Notes: generated by a model from the letters alone, not told the origin. A stretch of 64,000 nt of DNA from Pithys albifrons albifrons (GCF_047495875.1 NC_092497.1:27037889-27101888); one strand, 5' to 3'. Positions 48,355-59,942 are shown, numbered from the stretch's first letter. Numbers and translations are program-made.

Positions 48355-51308
48355 AGTAAGTATGGGACAAAGAAGAGGGAAAAACAGGGAACAATTTGAG
48401 CTCTCCTTCCCATGGTGTGCCTCTGTTACTATGACAGGCATCATGTTCCAGCGTTAAGCCTTTGTCTAGCAAAACTTCCACACAAGAAGAACTTTCCAGA
48501 TGAGATGTGAAGAGGGAACAAAATGGCTTTATATTTCATTTATATTAATTTATATTTCACAGGTCTTTCGATATGATCCCTTTTTCAATAAACCTGTACA
48601 GAGCCAACAAATAGCAGGAAATATTGGCCTCTGGCATTTTGCTTTAATAGTGAGAATTTGACTTTTGCTGAAAGAAAATATGCTAACACGTCAACGCAAA
48701 ACAGTAACTAAAACTAAGCAGGCACTGTTCTGTATCCAGAGGACTGTCTTGCAGTTACAGGCATTGTTAATTTTCAGTTTCACTGAACTTAGCTCTACTG
48801 GCACTGTGAATTATACTTACTGATTTCAAAACCAGCCAAGTTAAGGAAGTGGTCTGGAAATCCCATCTCTGTCTCTGATAGAAGGCTAGTTCTGGCTTGG
48901 ATAGAGAGAACTTTTCCTTTCTGAGACCTGTCAGAAAGATGAGAGCCTTGCCAGTACATCCCCTGATGCCCTGACCACCCTGGACTTCAGCATGGCAACT
49001 GATGGTGCTCCCTGAAAGAGACATTGCAGATTTAAACCAGATGTCTGAAAGTCTTCACAGTACAATTACTATACTGAGATCCATTAAAGCTGGAATTTAA
49101 TCTCATGTGGAGAAGTAGGGGTATGTGGTTGGACTACATTAGGACACAAGCCTGTTGATGAAATGACTATGGGAACTAGACATCACGTCAAGTTGTTATT
49201 CGTTTATGACAGTTTCAGTTGGAAATGCAGCTTCTCTTCAGTACTGTCTCACTAACACACTGTAAAGTCTTCCAACATGCCTTTGTCCTGCAAGTAATCA
49301 TTCTCCACCAACATCCAGCTTCTAGAAATGAAGTGCGTGAGCTCTGAGATACATTAGATACCCCAAGATCTGGTGTCTGTAGAACGTAAGTATGTCCTGC
49401 TTACACAGGAGCTTGTTTTTGTGTGAAATGCTGATGTAAATGTAGCTTCTTTTGTCTCATGACTGTATTTTTCCATGCCTGTCATCACATACTGTTGCTG
49501 TGACCCCAGTAGCACACATTTTGCTCCTCTTCATATGCATTCTCTTTTGGAGAAACAGAGGGATGTGGCTCTGTATGGAGCCAATTTTAGGTACTTTGGT
49601 GGAGACTATACACCTGTAATAATAACAAACAGATTGCCATGCCATTAAATAAACAACATAGAAAAAAAAAGCATTTTAAATGCATTTAGCTTATTTTGTT
49701 TTAGAATTTATCTGGGCTGCTGACAGATCCCTTCGGCCTTGTTTTCAAAAGGTGGGTATCTGAATTTCTCTAGTGTTTTTGCTGGAGTTATGGCAGTAAG
49801 GCCCTGACAGAGCAGTACCCCAAATCACCAGGTAGTTTGGGCTGTGATTGCCAGGTAGACATGCTGGAAGCTCAGCAAGCCACAGCATTATATGAAGTCA
49901 CAGGTGTCAAAAATTGCTGCTCCTTATCTGTCTAGGAGTCATTATACACTGAATGAATGTCTGTCTGCCACCAGAGAGGACATAAATGAAACTGCTTGAA
50001 AAAATGTGAAGGGAAGATATAGATAACGCTTTGGGACACATGGCAAAGCCTATCAAAAATTCAGGTGGGTAACTCCCTTCTTGCCCAGTGAGGATGGCTA
50101 GCCAACCTGACATGACAACCAACCTGCCACAACTGCTGACACACTTCAGTGTGACTGGAAGTGATGTCGTGCCTGTCATGCTACCTCTCTGGCACTACAG
50201 TGCCCATTAAAATATACACCATGTGGAGTTGGTCCCTGCGCTGTGGCTACCCTACTACCCAATTCAGTTAGAAAAGATGGAGGGAGGTTTAGTCACACAG
50301 TGAAAAGTCCTGCCTATGCATATTAAATAGGAAGCCTGCTGTCTTTCACTGTATCTCACACTGACAAATCCTGTGCTTGATGAAATAAATGGAAGTTTTG
50401 GCATTGATATCAAAGAGCAGAGGCAAAAAATGAATTGCAAAATAAAAGGAAAAACAAAAAAGAAGAGTGTTTTGGAACAGGCCTGGAAAAAAGAATAGTC
50501 TTTGGCCACACTGGAAAAGGTGGTTGTGAATCATATTTACCCTTTGTTCCTGCTGGTCCAGGACAGATTAGATTTTGAAATAAATAAAATAAATTCTAAG
50601 GTAGCTCTTGGATTCATCCCAGCTGTACGTGGCCTCAATCACAGAACTTTGGGTGTTTGAGTTTTTTCACCAGGCTCAGAACACCATGAGCTTCCAATGA
50701 ACCCAGGATGCCTTATTCCTGTTTCTGTCTTTGGAGAAGCAAAATGCCTTTGTGGTGGTAATGACTGGGTCTTTTGAGGGAGAAGGCTGAGTGCTGAAAT
50801 AGGGAATGAAATAGAAGGGACTATTGCTGAAGAGGGGGAATGAAGTCAGTGAGAGCAGTGGAATAGTGATATCTCCAGTCTTTCTCTCATCAAACCTTCC
50901 TGTATTTGAGCTCATGCTAAAATTCATCACTTCCAGACTCCTTCCACTCCTCTCTCTTTAACTAAATCTTTTCTGCATCCCTCTCTGCTTGCTACAACTG
51001 CAACCTGCTCACTCTCCTGGGACCTGCAAATGGATGTTGTGTGATGGTTCCAGAACTCAAAGACAGACACTTATCATTTCTCCTGTAACTTGTGTGCAGG
51101 GGCATCTCACTTTTTGCCTGAAACCCTGCAGTGGTGCTCTTCACCCTCTGTCTTCCAGCCCCAGCATATATGGCTGTCAAGAGTACTTGTAGGGGCAGAA
51201 TATTTAGGAGGTTTCCATCTGTCAGTGACTGGGATGCCCTGTATGCTCTGGCCAGTGCTTCTTGAGTTTCCTCCTCAAGTAGATCCTACACGCTTTTCTT
51301 TCTTTGCC
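48355..51308. other. non-coding, no gene recognised
   Basis: It starts with the right AGTAA duplication (48355-48359). Chance-size ORFs only; no repeat recognised. Confidence 0.5.
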
Positions 51309-51362
51309 TGTGTGTGTGTGCGTGCGCGCGCGTGTGTGTGCGTGCATGTATACACATACACA
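51309..51362. repeat. 54-base uninterrupted pyrimidine-purine alternation (TG/CG/CA)
   Basis: Every dinucleotide step is pyrimidine-purine: (TG)6, a CG-rich core TGCGCGCGCG, more (TG)n, then CATGTATACACATACACA. Such tracts can adopt Z-DNA. It is an ordinary microsatellite by origin. Confidence 0.9.
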
Positions 51363-54300
51363 TTACCCTGAGAGTGGAGCACAGCCTAGGGGTCAATATA
51401 CAGATGAAATTTTGATGGATTTGCTGCACCATTTTCATTGCTCTTTAGTGCTGCCAGTGACATATCACAGATAACATTGCAGGTCAGACAGGGGATCTCA
51501 CTGTCTTTCTGCTCCTAGAGATGAGGAGTTATTCTTCCAGAGTTAGAAAGACTTTTATTATCCACAGGATGGATTTGCTGAGGAAGCTTGAAAACCTCAT
51601 ATGTAAGGGACCTGTGGAAAACCTTGGAGCTCAAAATTCTGAATCTGAACTTGCCATATCTGCTGAGGCCTGAGTGTGCAAACTCCGGCAATATCTTTTC
51701 CACTCAGAATGGAAATTTCAGTATGGAAGGAAGTGGTGTTTCACACATGTACCTACGCTGTCCTGAGGGAGAGGTACGTTTTCAAACAAAACTGTGATTA
51801 TAAACCAGTTAAACAAACATACACAAGGCATAGAACTCAGAAGCACATTAAGCACACTAGTAGAAACTATGTGCTGGGGTTTTTTTAAAAGCATTGTAAT
51901 TACACACATGCAAAAATTACTCTTCTTATTTATTTTTTTTTTTACTTTCCACAAAGCATACAAAGAAGGATTATGTGTCATAGTAAGTTTGTGATGTTTC
52001 AGTCAATGAGCATGGATATACTAGCACAATGGGGAAACTTCCTCATACTTTATATTGCTCAATCTTCATTTGCAAAGGCATTTACTTAGTTTCAAAGACA
52101 TTATACTGAGTCTGGAATTTATGTAGGAGAGAAACCCAGGGTCCCTCACTTGCTAAGCTTATGCTGATAAATTACCAGAGCCAACGATAACCTCAAGGAA
52201 CTCTATTTTCAACAGAAATAAAAATGTATGAAAAGCTTATAAAATATGTCAAACAGCTTAAAGCTAAAGTGAGCAAGGCTGGCCTGGGCTCAGCATTAGT
52301 GTCTAATTATCAGATGCATTGCTGGCTTTAGTGTAGGTGATGAAGTGGGAAATAAAAGAAGAGAAACACACTGAACAGTGAAGGGATAAAAGGAGAACAA
52401 AGTGTGAAGGAGTGCTGGATGTGCAGTGTATGCGTTGTGACATAGTTTAGTGAGAAAGAGAGAGGAGAGACCAGTCGTTGCAGACCTCCACTGCTGCTGA
52501 TGAAGAAGCATCAGTCGGAAACTCAGCCAGTGGTACCAGGCACGTGCTCACACCCTGTGCTGACCAGCCTGTGACAGTGATGTCATGATGTCCTGCAGGT
52601 GGCAGGGAGAGAGTATGATGGAACAAAGCAATCACTCATTCCATACCCTTCAGAGATATTCTCATAGTCTCAACTGAATGTATGAATCAAAAGAGCAAAT
52701 ATACACTGTATTTTCTGTCTCAAAATTCAGACTTTGTGTCTCCAAAACACTTCTCTGGCACTCTGTAGAGTTAAAATATCAATCATTTGCTAAACTTAAG
52801 TGAAATTTCAAGCTCCAGACTGACATTCAAGGTAGGTAGGTGCAGGTATGGATAGGAAAGGAGTGCTGTAGATACTGGAAAGCAAATACTATGCCTAGGG
52901 AAAATCTGTGCTGCTTTTGATCTGCTTTCTGTCATAACACCCTTATGTCCTGATATAATGAACCCTGAATAGCCCTGGTTTTAAAACAAGTAAATCTGAA
53001 ATACCAACAATATCAACACTTAGAAAAAGCTTTTTAAAACTTCGTTAGGCTTCTATGTCCTTATTTGTGTAACCAGTTTCCTCAATAAATAGATGCTAGA
53101 TAGAAATAAATGTATTGGGGAAAATAATTTTCAGTATCTAGAAAGTTTTATTGCCTGTGGAAATTACTATTTCTGTGAAGAAGAGTGGATCCTGTCAATG
53201 AGATGCTCCCACAATTGCAAATGCATTACAAATGATTCTTCTGTCCTTAAATAGTATTTTATTGAGTTCAAATATGCACTTTCCCCCCCTTCTTTACATT
53301 ACAGAAGAAACACACTAAGATTGAAATAGGACATATGCAGCTAAGGAAATTAGATTCCTATTTCAGATGCTTCCATAAATATCTAGTGTCCATAAATTAA
53401 TCACCTGCTAAGATGGACAAATGAGATTCTGTAAAGCAGATATCTAGCATGCAAAAAAAGGTACTACCTGTGCTTAGGAAAGATGGAAAGCATAGTTTTA
53501 CTAATCAAAATATGGTGACTGAAATTCTTGCACATATAACTCCAAATGGTAAAACTGCTTTAACTATTTCAGCCTTATTGCTGGAAGTGATCTAATGTTT
53601 CACTTCATCCACACTCTCCAAGTTTTTTAACCAACAGTAACAATTCTAGACTTGGAAGAGAGAAAATATATGTTGGTTCAATATGTATATAGTTTCAAAA
53701 TATTCTAACAATTTACTTGACTGTTTTCTTCGTATTTGCACCCTTCTCTCTTTCCTATTGCTTTTTTCCTTCATTATCTCTTCAATATGAGATCTTCATC
53801 TTGCTCTTTTACAGTACCTGGAAAGAATTTCCTGTTTGTAAATGTCTCTAACTCTCTTGAAAGTCCCTGAATTGGGCTGATTCCTGTGGTGGCAAGATAA
53901 AATAGGCACAAAGAGTTGTTAAGAGCATTCCAACTGAATCAGAGAAAGTCACTGAAGGCATGTAAGGAAGATAAGAGGTTTGTATCCTCTGGGGTTTCAT
54001 CCTCTGGTTGATTGATTTCTGGTTTTGGTTTTTTTTTTCTTTTTATACCTTAAAATGTTTTAAAAATTTCTCAAGTTAAATGATGTTCCTTTAGCTAAAG
54101 AGCAAGACTGTGACAGAAGCCTGGCTTCTGGTAAAGATGCCCTTGCAAATCTCTGCAGCTTTGAAAGCATGGCTTAAAGACCTTTTTCTCTTTTTTAGTT
54201 TCTTAGGGATTTCATCTCAGCAAAGGAAATCATAACTAGGTTAACTTTCTCATTTTGTAAAATAGCTTGATGCCTATAAATATAGTGTTGAACTTGAAGA

Positions 54301-54831
54301 AGGAGGAAAAGGAGCTGATATGAATTGATTGCCAAATATGGTTCTTGGCTGTAGATACACCCACACTCCAATATTTGAAGACTTGTCACTTCTTGAAGTG
54401 TTATAGAGGAGAGGTTCTAGTATTTCTCATTACTGTCCTTGACTGTAGAAGATGATTTTTATAAATTTCTCACCTTATCTTGAATGATACTTTAAATTTA
54501 GCTTTTGACAGTTTCTTCTGTGGCTTCCAAGTCACTTGTGTATGGAGAAGGCCAGGCACACTGTTCTGTTAGAATGCAAAGAGTTCTAGTTACATGTTTC
54601 CAGAAAGACAGTATCAGTATAGATGGTGTGACAGTCTATACAAAATCTCATAGGTCCTGACAAATCCATTTTCTCCTGCTATCTGAGTCCTCAGTCTTTC
54701 TGGAAATTATGGTGCATCAGCAGTTCTGTTTTATTACCCAAAGCTAAATCAATTTAGAGTGATATTTGATATGGCAGCTATTTCTTGATTTTCCACAGAA
54801 AACCTAGAGTACTTAACACTCAATAAAAGAA
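51363..54831. other. non-coding, no gene recognised
   Basis: AT-rich; small ORFs without motifs; T-runs near 51937 and 54030. No repeat recognised before the provirus. Confidence 0.5.
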
Positions 54832-54837
54832 GTTGTA
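54832..54837. repeat. 6-bp target-site duplication (left) of provirus 1
   Basis: GTTGTA, repeated exactly at 59943-59948 behind the 3' LTR. Six bases is the duplication length made by alpha- and betaretroviral integrases. Confidence 0.9.
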
Positions 54838-55055
54838 TGTTGCAGCCCCTGATTCAGGTGAGCCTGAATGACCACCTTACAAGTTTCGTTTTCAGCTCAA
54901 AAGGACATGTTTCCAGCTTCAACCAATTGGAGTCAGACCACCGCACCTAGGGCAGGGTCACATGAGGTCATATATTACCTGTGTTTTTGAATAAACTTGG
55001 GATTTGCTTGAACATTTTATTGGTGTGTGCAGTCTCCCTACGCCGGTCAGCAACA
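54838..55055 (+). repeat. 5' LTR of provirus 1
   Basis: 218 bp, TGTTGCAGCC ... CAGCAACA. A TATATTA box-like word is at 54971-54977 and AATAAA at 54990-54995, close together as in short retroviral LTRs where R is small. A CCAAT word is at about 54923. It is about 92% identical to the 3' LTR; the last 25 bases differ most. Confidence 0.93.
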
Positions 55056-55292
55056 ATTGGTGGACCCTCAACGTGATTTGAGGACATGGAGGCCATCTGC
55101 AGACCTGCCTAGAACCTTAAGTGGTGGCCCCTGAGAGCTGCTGTGCCCCAATTTTTTTGGGTGCTTTGTGGAGAAGCCTCCGAGAGCTTCTGTCACCCGT
55201 AAACTTGGGAGTTTTTTGTAGTGGCCTTCAGAGCTGCTGGAAGAACGTGGACTGAAAGAACCACGACCTTCGAACCGGTGAGTTAAAGAAAC
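55056..55292 (+). other. retroviral leader of provirus 1
   Basis: Untranslated stretch between the LTR and the gag ATG. GC-richer than the flanks; it should contain packaging and splice donor signals. A donor-like CCGGTGAGTT lies at about 55275-55284, just before the ATG. Confidence 0.6.
55058..55077 (+). other. primer binding site, tRNA-Trp-like
   Basis: It starts TGG two bases after the LTR, as expected, and reads TGGTGGACCCTCAACGTGAT. It is similar to the tRNA-Trp primer site used by avian alpharetroviruses, with one extra base and a few changes. The primer assignment is inference. Confidence 0.55.
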
Positions 55293-56108
55293 ATGGGAAA
55301 TTCCAACTCGACTAAAACAAACTTATTGCTTGATAAATTTGAAAAACTAGCTTGTGTTACAAAAACAAACATTGAAAGACAAGCATTACAGGAATTTTTG
55401 GACTGTTGTTTTAGTTGGGGGCACTTAACTGATGCCAATTCCATGTTTTCCATAGAATTGTGTGACAATATTGGGGCAGATTTGTAGAATTTAGCGCAAA
55501 CTGCACCCGAAGAATTTTTGTCGCTCATTCCATCATATGCAGCTATAAGGAAAATGCTGTTAGAAGTAGAACGAGCCCGTCAAAACCTCGAGCTACCTGA
55601 GAGAAGGGAAAAAAGCCTGCTTCTGAAGAGCAGCTTTTCCCCTGAACATCCTTCGGCACCGCCGTGGGCACTGCCGCTCGCAGAAACGCCACCGCGGTAC
55701 ACCTCTCTTCCCCTGCCGCCTGTGGGACTCCTGCCGCAGTACCCCTCTGCCACACCGCTGCCGCCCATGCCACCCGTCGGACCCCAGCTGCTGTACCCTT
55801 CGGCATCGCCGCCACCCTATCCACAAGTGCGGAGCCCGGAGCTGAGCTGTAGAGCCAGCGCTGTGCCATTCCTGTACTCACACGCGGCACCGTCCGCTCC
55901 CGCACCGGAAAACCCAACAAAATCACAGCAACCATGGAGTCAAGGCTTTTCCACGCCGTCCGTCGCCGCAAAAAGCTTTGCACCGCCTTACCACTACCAA
56001 GAAACAGCCTATGCACAGCAAATGAGACCACCAGCTACCGCAGAAAACATCCAGCCATTCCAAACCGTGAGTGACTTTTATTTAAAGCCTAACTCCGAGA
56101 AGGCGTGA
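55293..56108 (+). pseudogene. gag: ERV gag, N-terminal part (matrix and proline-rich region), broken
   Basis: The ATG at 55293 opens with MGNSNSTK, a glycine-2 myristoylation signal as in retroviral matrix proteins. A matrix-like domain follows (about residues 1-100, with the LQEFLDCCFSWGHL helix). An in-frame TAG at 55485-55487 interrupts it after 64 codons; the same frame then continues to the TGA at 56106-56108. From about residue 115 the protein is very proline-rich, and a PPPY late-domain motif (55809-55820, residue about 173), the kind that recruits Nedd4-type ubiquitin ligases, is intact. No clear capsid or nucleocapsid (CCHC) domain follows in this frame. Alternative: part of the region may come from a recombinant gag. 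Confidence 0.85.
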
Positions 56109-56929
56109 TGGGGAATGCCCTCAGCCGAGAGAGACATGTGGAGGGGGGCACAAAACCCCGTGGAGTTTCTCTCCCCCTGTCCATCCACCTTTGGCGCCAG
56201 CTCCGCCGCCGCCGTCGCCAGTGCCCTGTGGGTACCTTGGGGCTGGGCTGCCTCCGCCACGCTCCCCGCCGCCCCGCAGGTACGCCGGAGTCGCTCCATT
56301 GCGGCAGGAGACTGCTGCGGGAGACATTTCAGCAGGGCTGGAAACCGCGTGGCCAGGAAAACAAAGAGACCACGTGATTGAAAAGCCCGCGAAAAGTCAC
56401 CACGTGGCTGAGCCAAACAAAGAGGCTGTGCGTGCATTCAGCAACGAGGCGCAAGGACCGCCCAACCCCCCTCCCTACTGTCTGCCAATCACAGCGCATG
56501 CGCCAGGCCCGGGTCCCCCGCAGCCCGCAGGGGCCGGGGTCAGCTCCGAATTCGCCCGCGCCTGGGGCGGATCAGTTCCCGCACCACCCCCACCACCTCC
56601 TGTGTGAATCGACTGCATCATGGAGAGGGGAGAGACTCCTCCCCAGTGGAGCGGAGCCAGCGGAGCTTCTCCTGGGCGTTCCCTTCACTGCATGCCATCC
56701 ACAGCGCATGCATCCTGAGAACAAGTTCCCACGGCACCGGTCGTGCAGGACACAAGCTCTGCAGCACCAGCGGGGACCTTCTCCCCAATAGCCATGCGCT
56801 GCTCGCAGCTGCCAACACTGGCACTGGAACCCCCCGCCGGCAGCCTGGTACCTGCAGCCTTCATCACCGACAGCCACACCCACCACCTGTATCCCAGAAT
56901 GGAGAGCAACAGCACAGCCGTTTAAAGGC
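56109..56929 (+). pseudogene. GC-rich, proline-rich gag remnant, frames scrambled
   Basis: The sequence stays GC- and CpG-rich. The most Gag-like reading is frame +1 (56191-56607), proline-rich with a second PPPY (about 56467-56478) and the segment EPNKEAVRAFSNEAQ. Another frame opens at an ATG (56108) that overlaps the previous TGA, with MGNALSRERHVE, similar in style to a betaretroviral Gag start. None of the frames shows capsid or zinc-knuckle motifs, so the coding meaning is unclear. The pol deletion is probably at the right side of this block. Confidence 0.55.
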
Positions 56930-57297
56930 ATGGCACTGAAAGAAAAAGAAGCCTCTGTTTGGGACATGCTGGGGCGAGCTGGGAATCATGATGTAGTAAA
57001 AGAGGGATTTGAAAGATCCAAAAATGCTGCTTTAGCTGCTTTTTCCAACCTTCCTAGAGCAGGGAAGCCTCTGGTAACTCAAAAGACCATTTCAGAAGCC
57101 TTCACAGCTATGGTCAAGCCAGATGGAAAGCATCTAGCCACCATAATTCAAAGGACAGTTAAATCCAAAAAGTATCTAAGTGTATCTCTTGCATTTGTCA
57201 CTTGTCTTGTTGTTGTTACTAATCAAAATGTATGGATAATGCTTTCTTAACAGGCAAATCTAGAAAATTTCTGCTCAGATAACATGGTTAAAGCAAG
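56930..57297 (+). pseudogene. ERV junction ORF: capsid-like piece joined to env start
   Basis: A 106-codon frame (stop TAA at 57248-57250). Residues about 8-75 (WDMLGRAGNHDVVK, AALAAFSNLPRAGKP, ISEAFTAMV) recall the region up to the major homology region of retroviral capsids, a weak match. Residues 82-96 are hydrophobic (YLSVSLAFVTCLVVV), like an Env signal peptide, followed by the SU-start motif NVWIML. After the TAA the same frame continues with NLENFCSDNMVKAS, again SU-like, until the insertion at 57298. If read correctly, the deletion removed everything from mid-capsid to the env leader. The env part is the firmer assignment. Confidence 0.6.
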
Positions 57298-57750
57298 TGT
57301 CGCAGGTTTGGCCTAGCTGTTACCAACCCTGGACTGGCCCCCCTTCCCCCTCCCAGAACCTTCCCAGCAAAGGAAAGGAAAAAAAACTGAAAAGAAACGC
57401 ACTCTAAAGAAACTGAACTGAATAAAAAGAATAAATTATATTTACTAACATTTACAAACCACACTGTATACACAATACATAGGTTCCCACCCCCCAGGGG
57501 AGAGGGGAAGGGAGAAAAGGGGATTGATTAGCTGGAAAATAGGGAAGACACCAACCCAACCCAAAGAAACCGGATGAATCAAAAGAAACACAATTAAAAA
57601 CCTCAAGGAAGGGGAACAAGAATGAAACAATCTCACCCAGGACAGGAGAAACACCAGGGACCGGAGGGACCAGACTTCAACCACCTCCCTCCAGCTCCTC
57701 AGCCAAGGACCGGGAAGAAAGAACAAAAACCACACCCCCACTGCTACGTG
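57298..57750 (-). mobile_element. LTR-like insertion inside env, antisense
   Basis: The sequence abruptly changes from env coding to TGTCGCAGGTTTGGCCTAGC and CTGGACTGGCCCCCCTTCCC, then a purine-rich stretch and CATTTACAAACCACACTGTA. These blocks, read in reverse, fit the 3' part and GCGACA end of an avian LTR family with GTAAATATAATTTATT near its poly(A) site. Env coding resumes at about 57755 (TCGILVTS). I found no target-site duplication, so the right border is approximate. Confidence 0.6.
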
Positions 57751-58851
57751 GAAGACACCTGTGGAATACTTGTAACTTCCTTAGATACAATGGTTACTGA
57801 GGAAGCCATGGGTCAAACCATTACAGCAGGAGAACCAAACAAAGTGTGCCTTATAGGAACACTTTATCATAACATCAAAGATTTCATTCCTTTTGGTATT
57901 GAGGAAGCAAAAGTGTCCTATCGTAGTACTAGAGAAACCATAGCAGATATCATATGGCAATTGAATACTTCCTTAGAGAGAGATCCGCAAGAGCTAAAGT
58001 TAGTAGGAGCTCTCCCTAGAAATGAGTTGTGTTGAATTTCACCCTGTGCATTCTAGTGTATCTGAATGGTCAAACAAACACTGGTCACAGCAATATTTTC
58101 CTGTGAGAAGCACAGATGTCACTCCTCATAATAAGAGTTACACCAATAACAGTTGGTGTTGGAATGTTGTTGGCTCACAAAATACAAGTTACCAAAACCA
58201 AGATTGGTTCACACAAAAGGTAACCAGAGAAGAGCATTACCTCCTGGATATTTCTTAATTTGTGGTAATAGAGCATGGCCTGGAATACCTGCCCAGGTAA
58301 AAAGTCGACCTTGTTACTTCGGCAAGCTGACCAAATTTACACAATCAATACAAGAGCATGTTAAGTGGTCTAGTCCTCAAGCTGAGGAAAACACCATAGA
58401 ACATTGGAGTGATACAGGAAATTTGCTAGCAGCATTTTCCCCAGTTGGTGTAGACAGAGCATTACATTTAGTGCAAATGCTTAACTACTGAGTGCAGGAA
58501 CAACTAAACATCATTGCCAAAATGCTTAATGAGTTCTCAACAGATGCTGATAGGATAGAACAAGCAGTATTACTAAACAGAGAAGCCCTAAGATTCTTGT
58601 TGGTGATTCATGGTTACCAATGTGATGAGTTTAAAGGACTATGTTCCACGGAATTAAGCAAACACTCCAAAGAAGAACAAGCAGTGAAAAATAATTCTGA
58701 AAAGCTAACAGCTAACATTTCTCCTTTAAAGAAATGAGTTCATTCCCTGAGCCTAATAAGCTGGCAAGAAGCAGCGTTAATTCAAGGAGTATTGATCCTA
58801 GTTGTTATTATGATTTGTTTGATTGTTCTTATTTGCAGGAATAGTCATTAA
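57751..58851 (+). pseudogene. env: ERV env, SU and TM remainder, broken
   Basis: The SU part runs in frame +1 (TCGILVTSLD to a TGA at 58033), shifts to frame +2 (58022-58258; several N-x-S/T glycosylation sites) and returns to frame +1 with the conserved SU end LPPGYFLICGNRAWPGIP (58237-58290). A TGA at 58489 follows. TM continues with a helical part and LNREALRFLLVIHG, then the disulfide loop CDEFKGLC (58621-58644). The second cysteine expected right after it is serine (58645). Another TGA (58735) precedes a membrane span (LIQGVLILVVIMICLIVLIC, about 58780-58840) and the final TAA. The furin-type SU/TM cleavage site and fusion peptide are not recognisable. No functional envelope is possible. 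Confidence 0.88.
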
Positions 58852-59711
58852 CTGTCCAATCAAACAAGAACAGTCCAGTTCAAGTTAGCATGTTGTTTAG
58901 CCTGTATTCTGAAATTCTGTTAATTTTCATTTAAAGTGCAGTTTTGAGCTTATTGCACTACCAAGTTGCCCAGCAGGCTGTAAGGGTAAAGACACCTGTC
59001 CCCTCAGCTGCTGAACACTTTCTGCAGAATGTAAGTAGTTATGTTTAGCCTTTGTGAATTTTCTCTGTGAATTCACACTTGTTTACTGCTTTACCAAGAG
59101 TGTATAAGGTGACTAAAAATCAAGGCTTCATTCTCAAACCTCTGTGATGGCCACACAGAAGTTCTGAGAATGGACCTTGAACTATAGCATAAAGAGATTT
59201 AGTTCAGCTGGACTGAACTTGCTTCTTTGGTAAGTGAAGTCACTCTGCACTCTTGAACACTTTGCACAAAATTTAATAAAACTTGTAGTTTGTTCAGTGG
59301 TTTGTGCGGTGACGACTGCACAAAAAGATCACAATTTCACGCGTGAAAGAAAAGTTTCTTGTTTTGCACTAATTATAAGTTTGCAAATTCCAAACATACA
59401 TGTCTTAGTCATGTATTGGTTTGTGTTAGTTTACAAAGGTTACTGTACATCCTTCCAATAGTCTATTTTGAAAAGAGAGGGGGAGGTAGGGATGTGTAAC
59501 CTGCAAAATACCCTGTTAAGTCTTGAATTAGCAAAATTTAAGATTTTCAAAATGTTATTTCTCAATTTTCAAAATTTTCAGCCTTTCTGTTCAAGTTGCA
59601 ATATGCATGAATCTAGATAGTATCCTAATGGTAACAATTTCCCCATTAGATAAGCTAGCTAAGGAGTTATGTGTATTATGTTGTTTGCATTTTTGCTTTG
59701 TTCTTTGAAAC
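58852..59711 (+). other. 3' untranslated region of provirus 1
   Basis: About 860 bases between the env stop and the polypurine tract. AT-rich, without a recognisable accessory gene; the 75-codon ORF at 59234-59461 has no motif. Confidence 0.6.
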
Positions 59712-59722
59712 AAAAGGGGGAG
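59712..59722 (+). other. polypurine tract of provirus 1
   Basis: AAAAGGGGGAG directly before the 3' LTR (one C between), the expected primer for plus-strand DNA synthesis. Confidence 0.85.
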
Positions 59723-59723
59723 C

Positions 59724-59942
59724 TGTTGCAGCCCCTGATTCAGGTGGGTCTGAATGACCACCTTACAAGTTTCGTTTTCACCTTAAAAGGACATGTTTCC
59801 AGCCTCAACCAATTGGAGTCAGACCACCACACCTAGGGCGAGGTCACATGAGGTCATATATTACCTGTGTTTTTGAATAAACTTGGAATATGCTTGAACA
59901 TCTTATTGGTGTGTGCAGTCTCCTAGGACATGGTCGGCAACA
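59724..59942 (+). repeat. 3' LTR of provirus 1
   Basis: 219 bp, TGTTGCAGCC ... CGGCAACA, followed by the duplication GTTGTA (59943-59948). AATAAA is at 59876-59881. It differs from the 5' LTR at about 17 positions, several clustered in the last 25 bases. Confidence 0.93.

Larger units (their letters stand above)
54838..59942 (+). mobile_element. endogenous retrovirus, provirus 1 (5.1 kb, pol deleted)
   Basis: The complete order is 5' LTR (54838-55055), primer binding site, partial gag (from 55293), a gag-env junction (56930-57250), broken env (to 58851), a 3' untranslated part, a polypurine tract (59712-59722), 3' LTR (59724-59942) and a 6-bp duplication. No protease, reverse transcriptase, RNase H or integrase motif is found in any frame. 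The tRNA-Trp-like primer site, 6-bp duplication, Gag with PPPY and Env TM with a C-x6-C loop point to an avian alpha/beta-like ERV. The LTRs differ at roughly 17 of 219 positions (about 92% identical), so the insertion is not recent. Stops and frameshifts in every gene make it defective. Confidence 0.93.

Noticed and set aside
55543..56031. 162-codon minus-strand ORF opposite gag
   Set aside because: Shadow of the GC-rich, proline-rich gag frame on the other strand.
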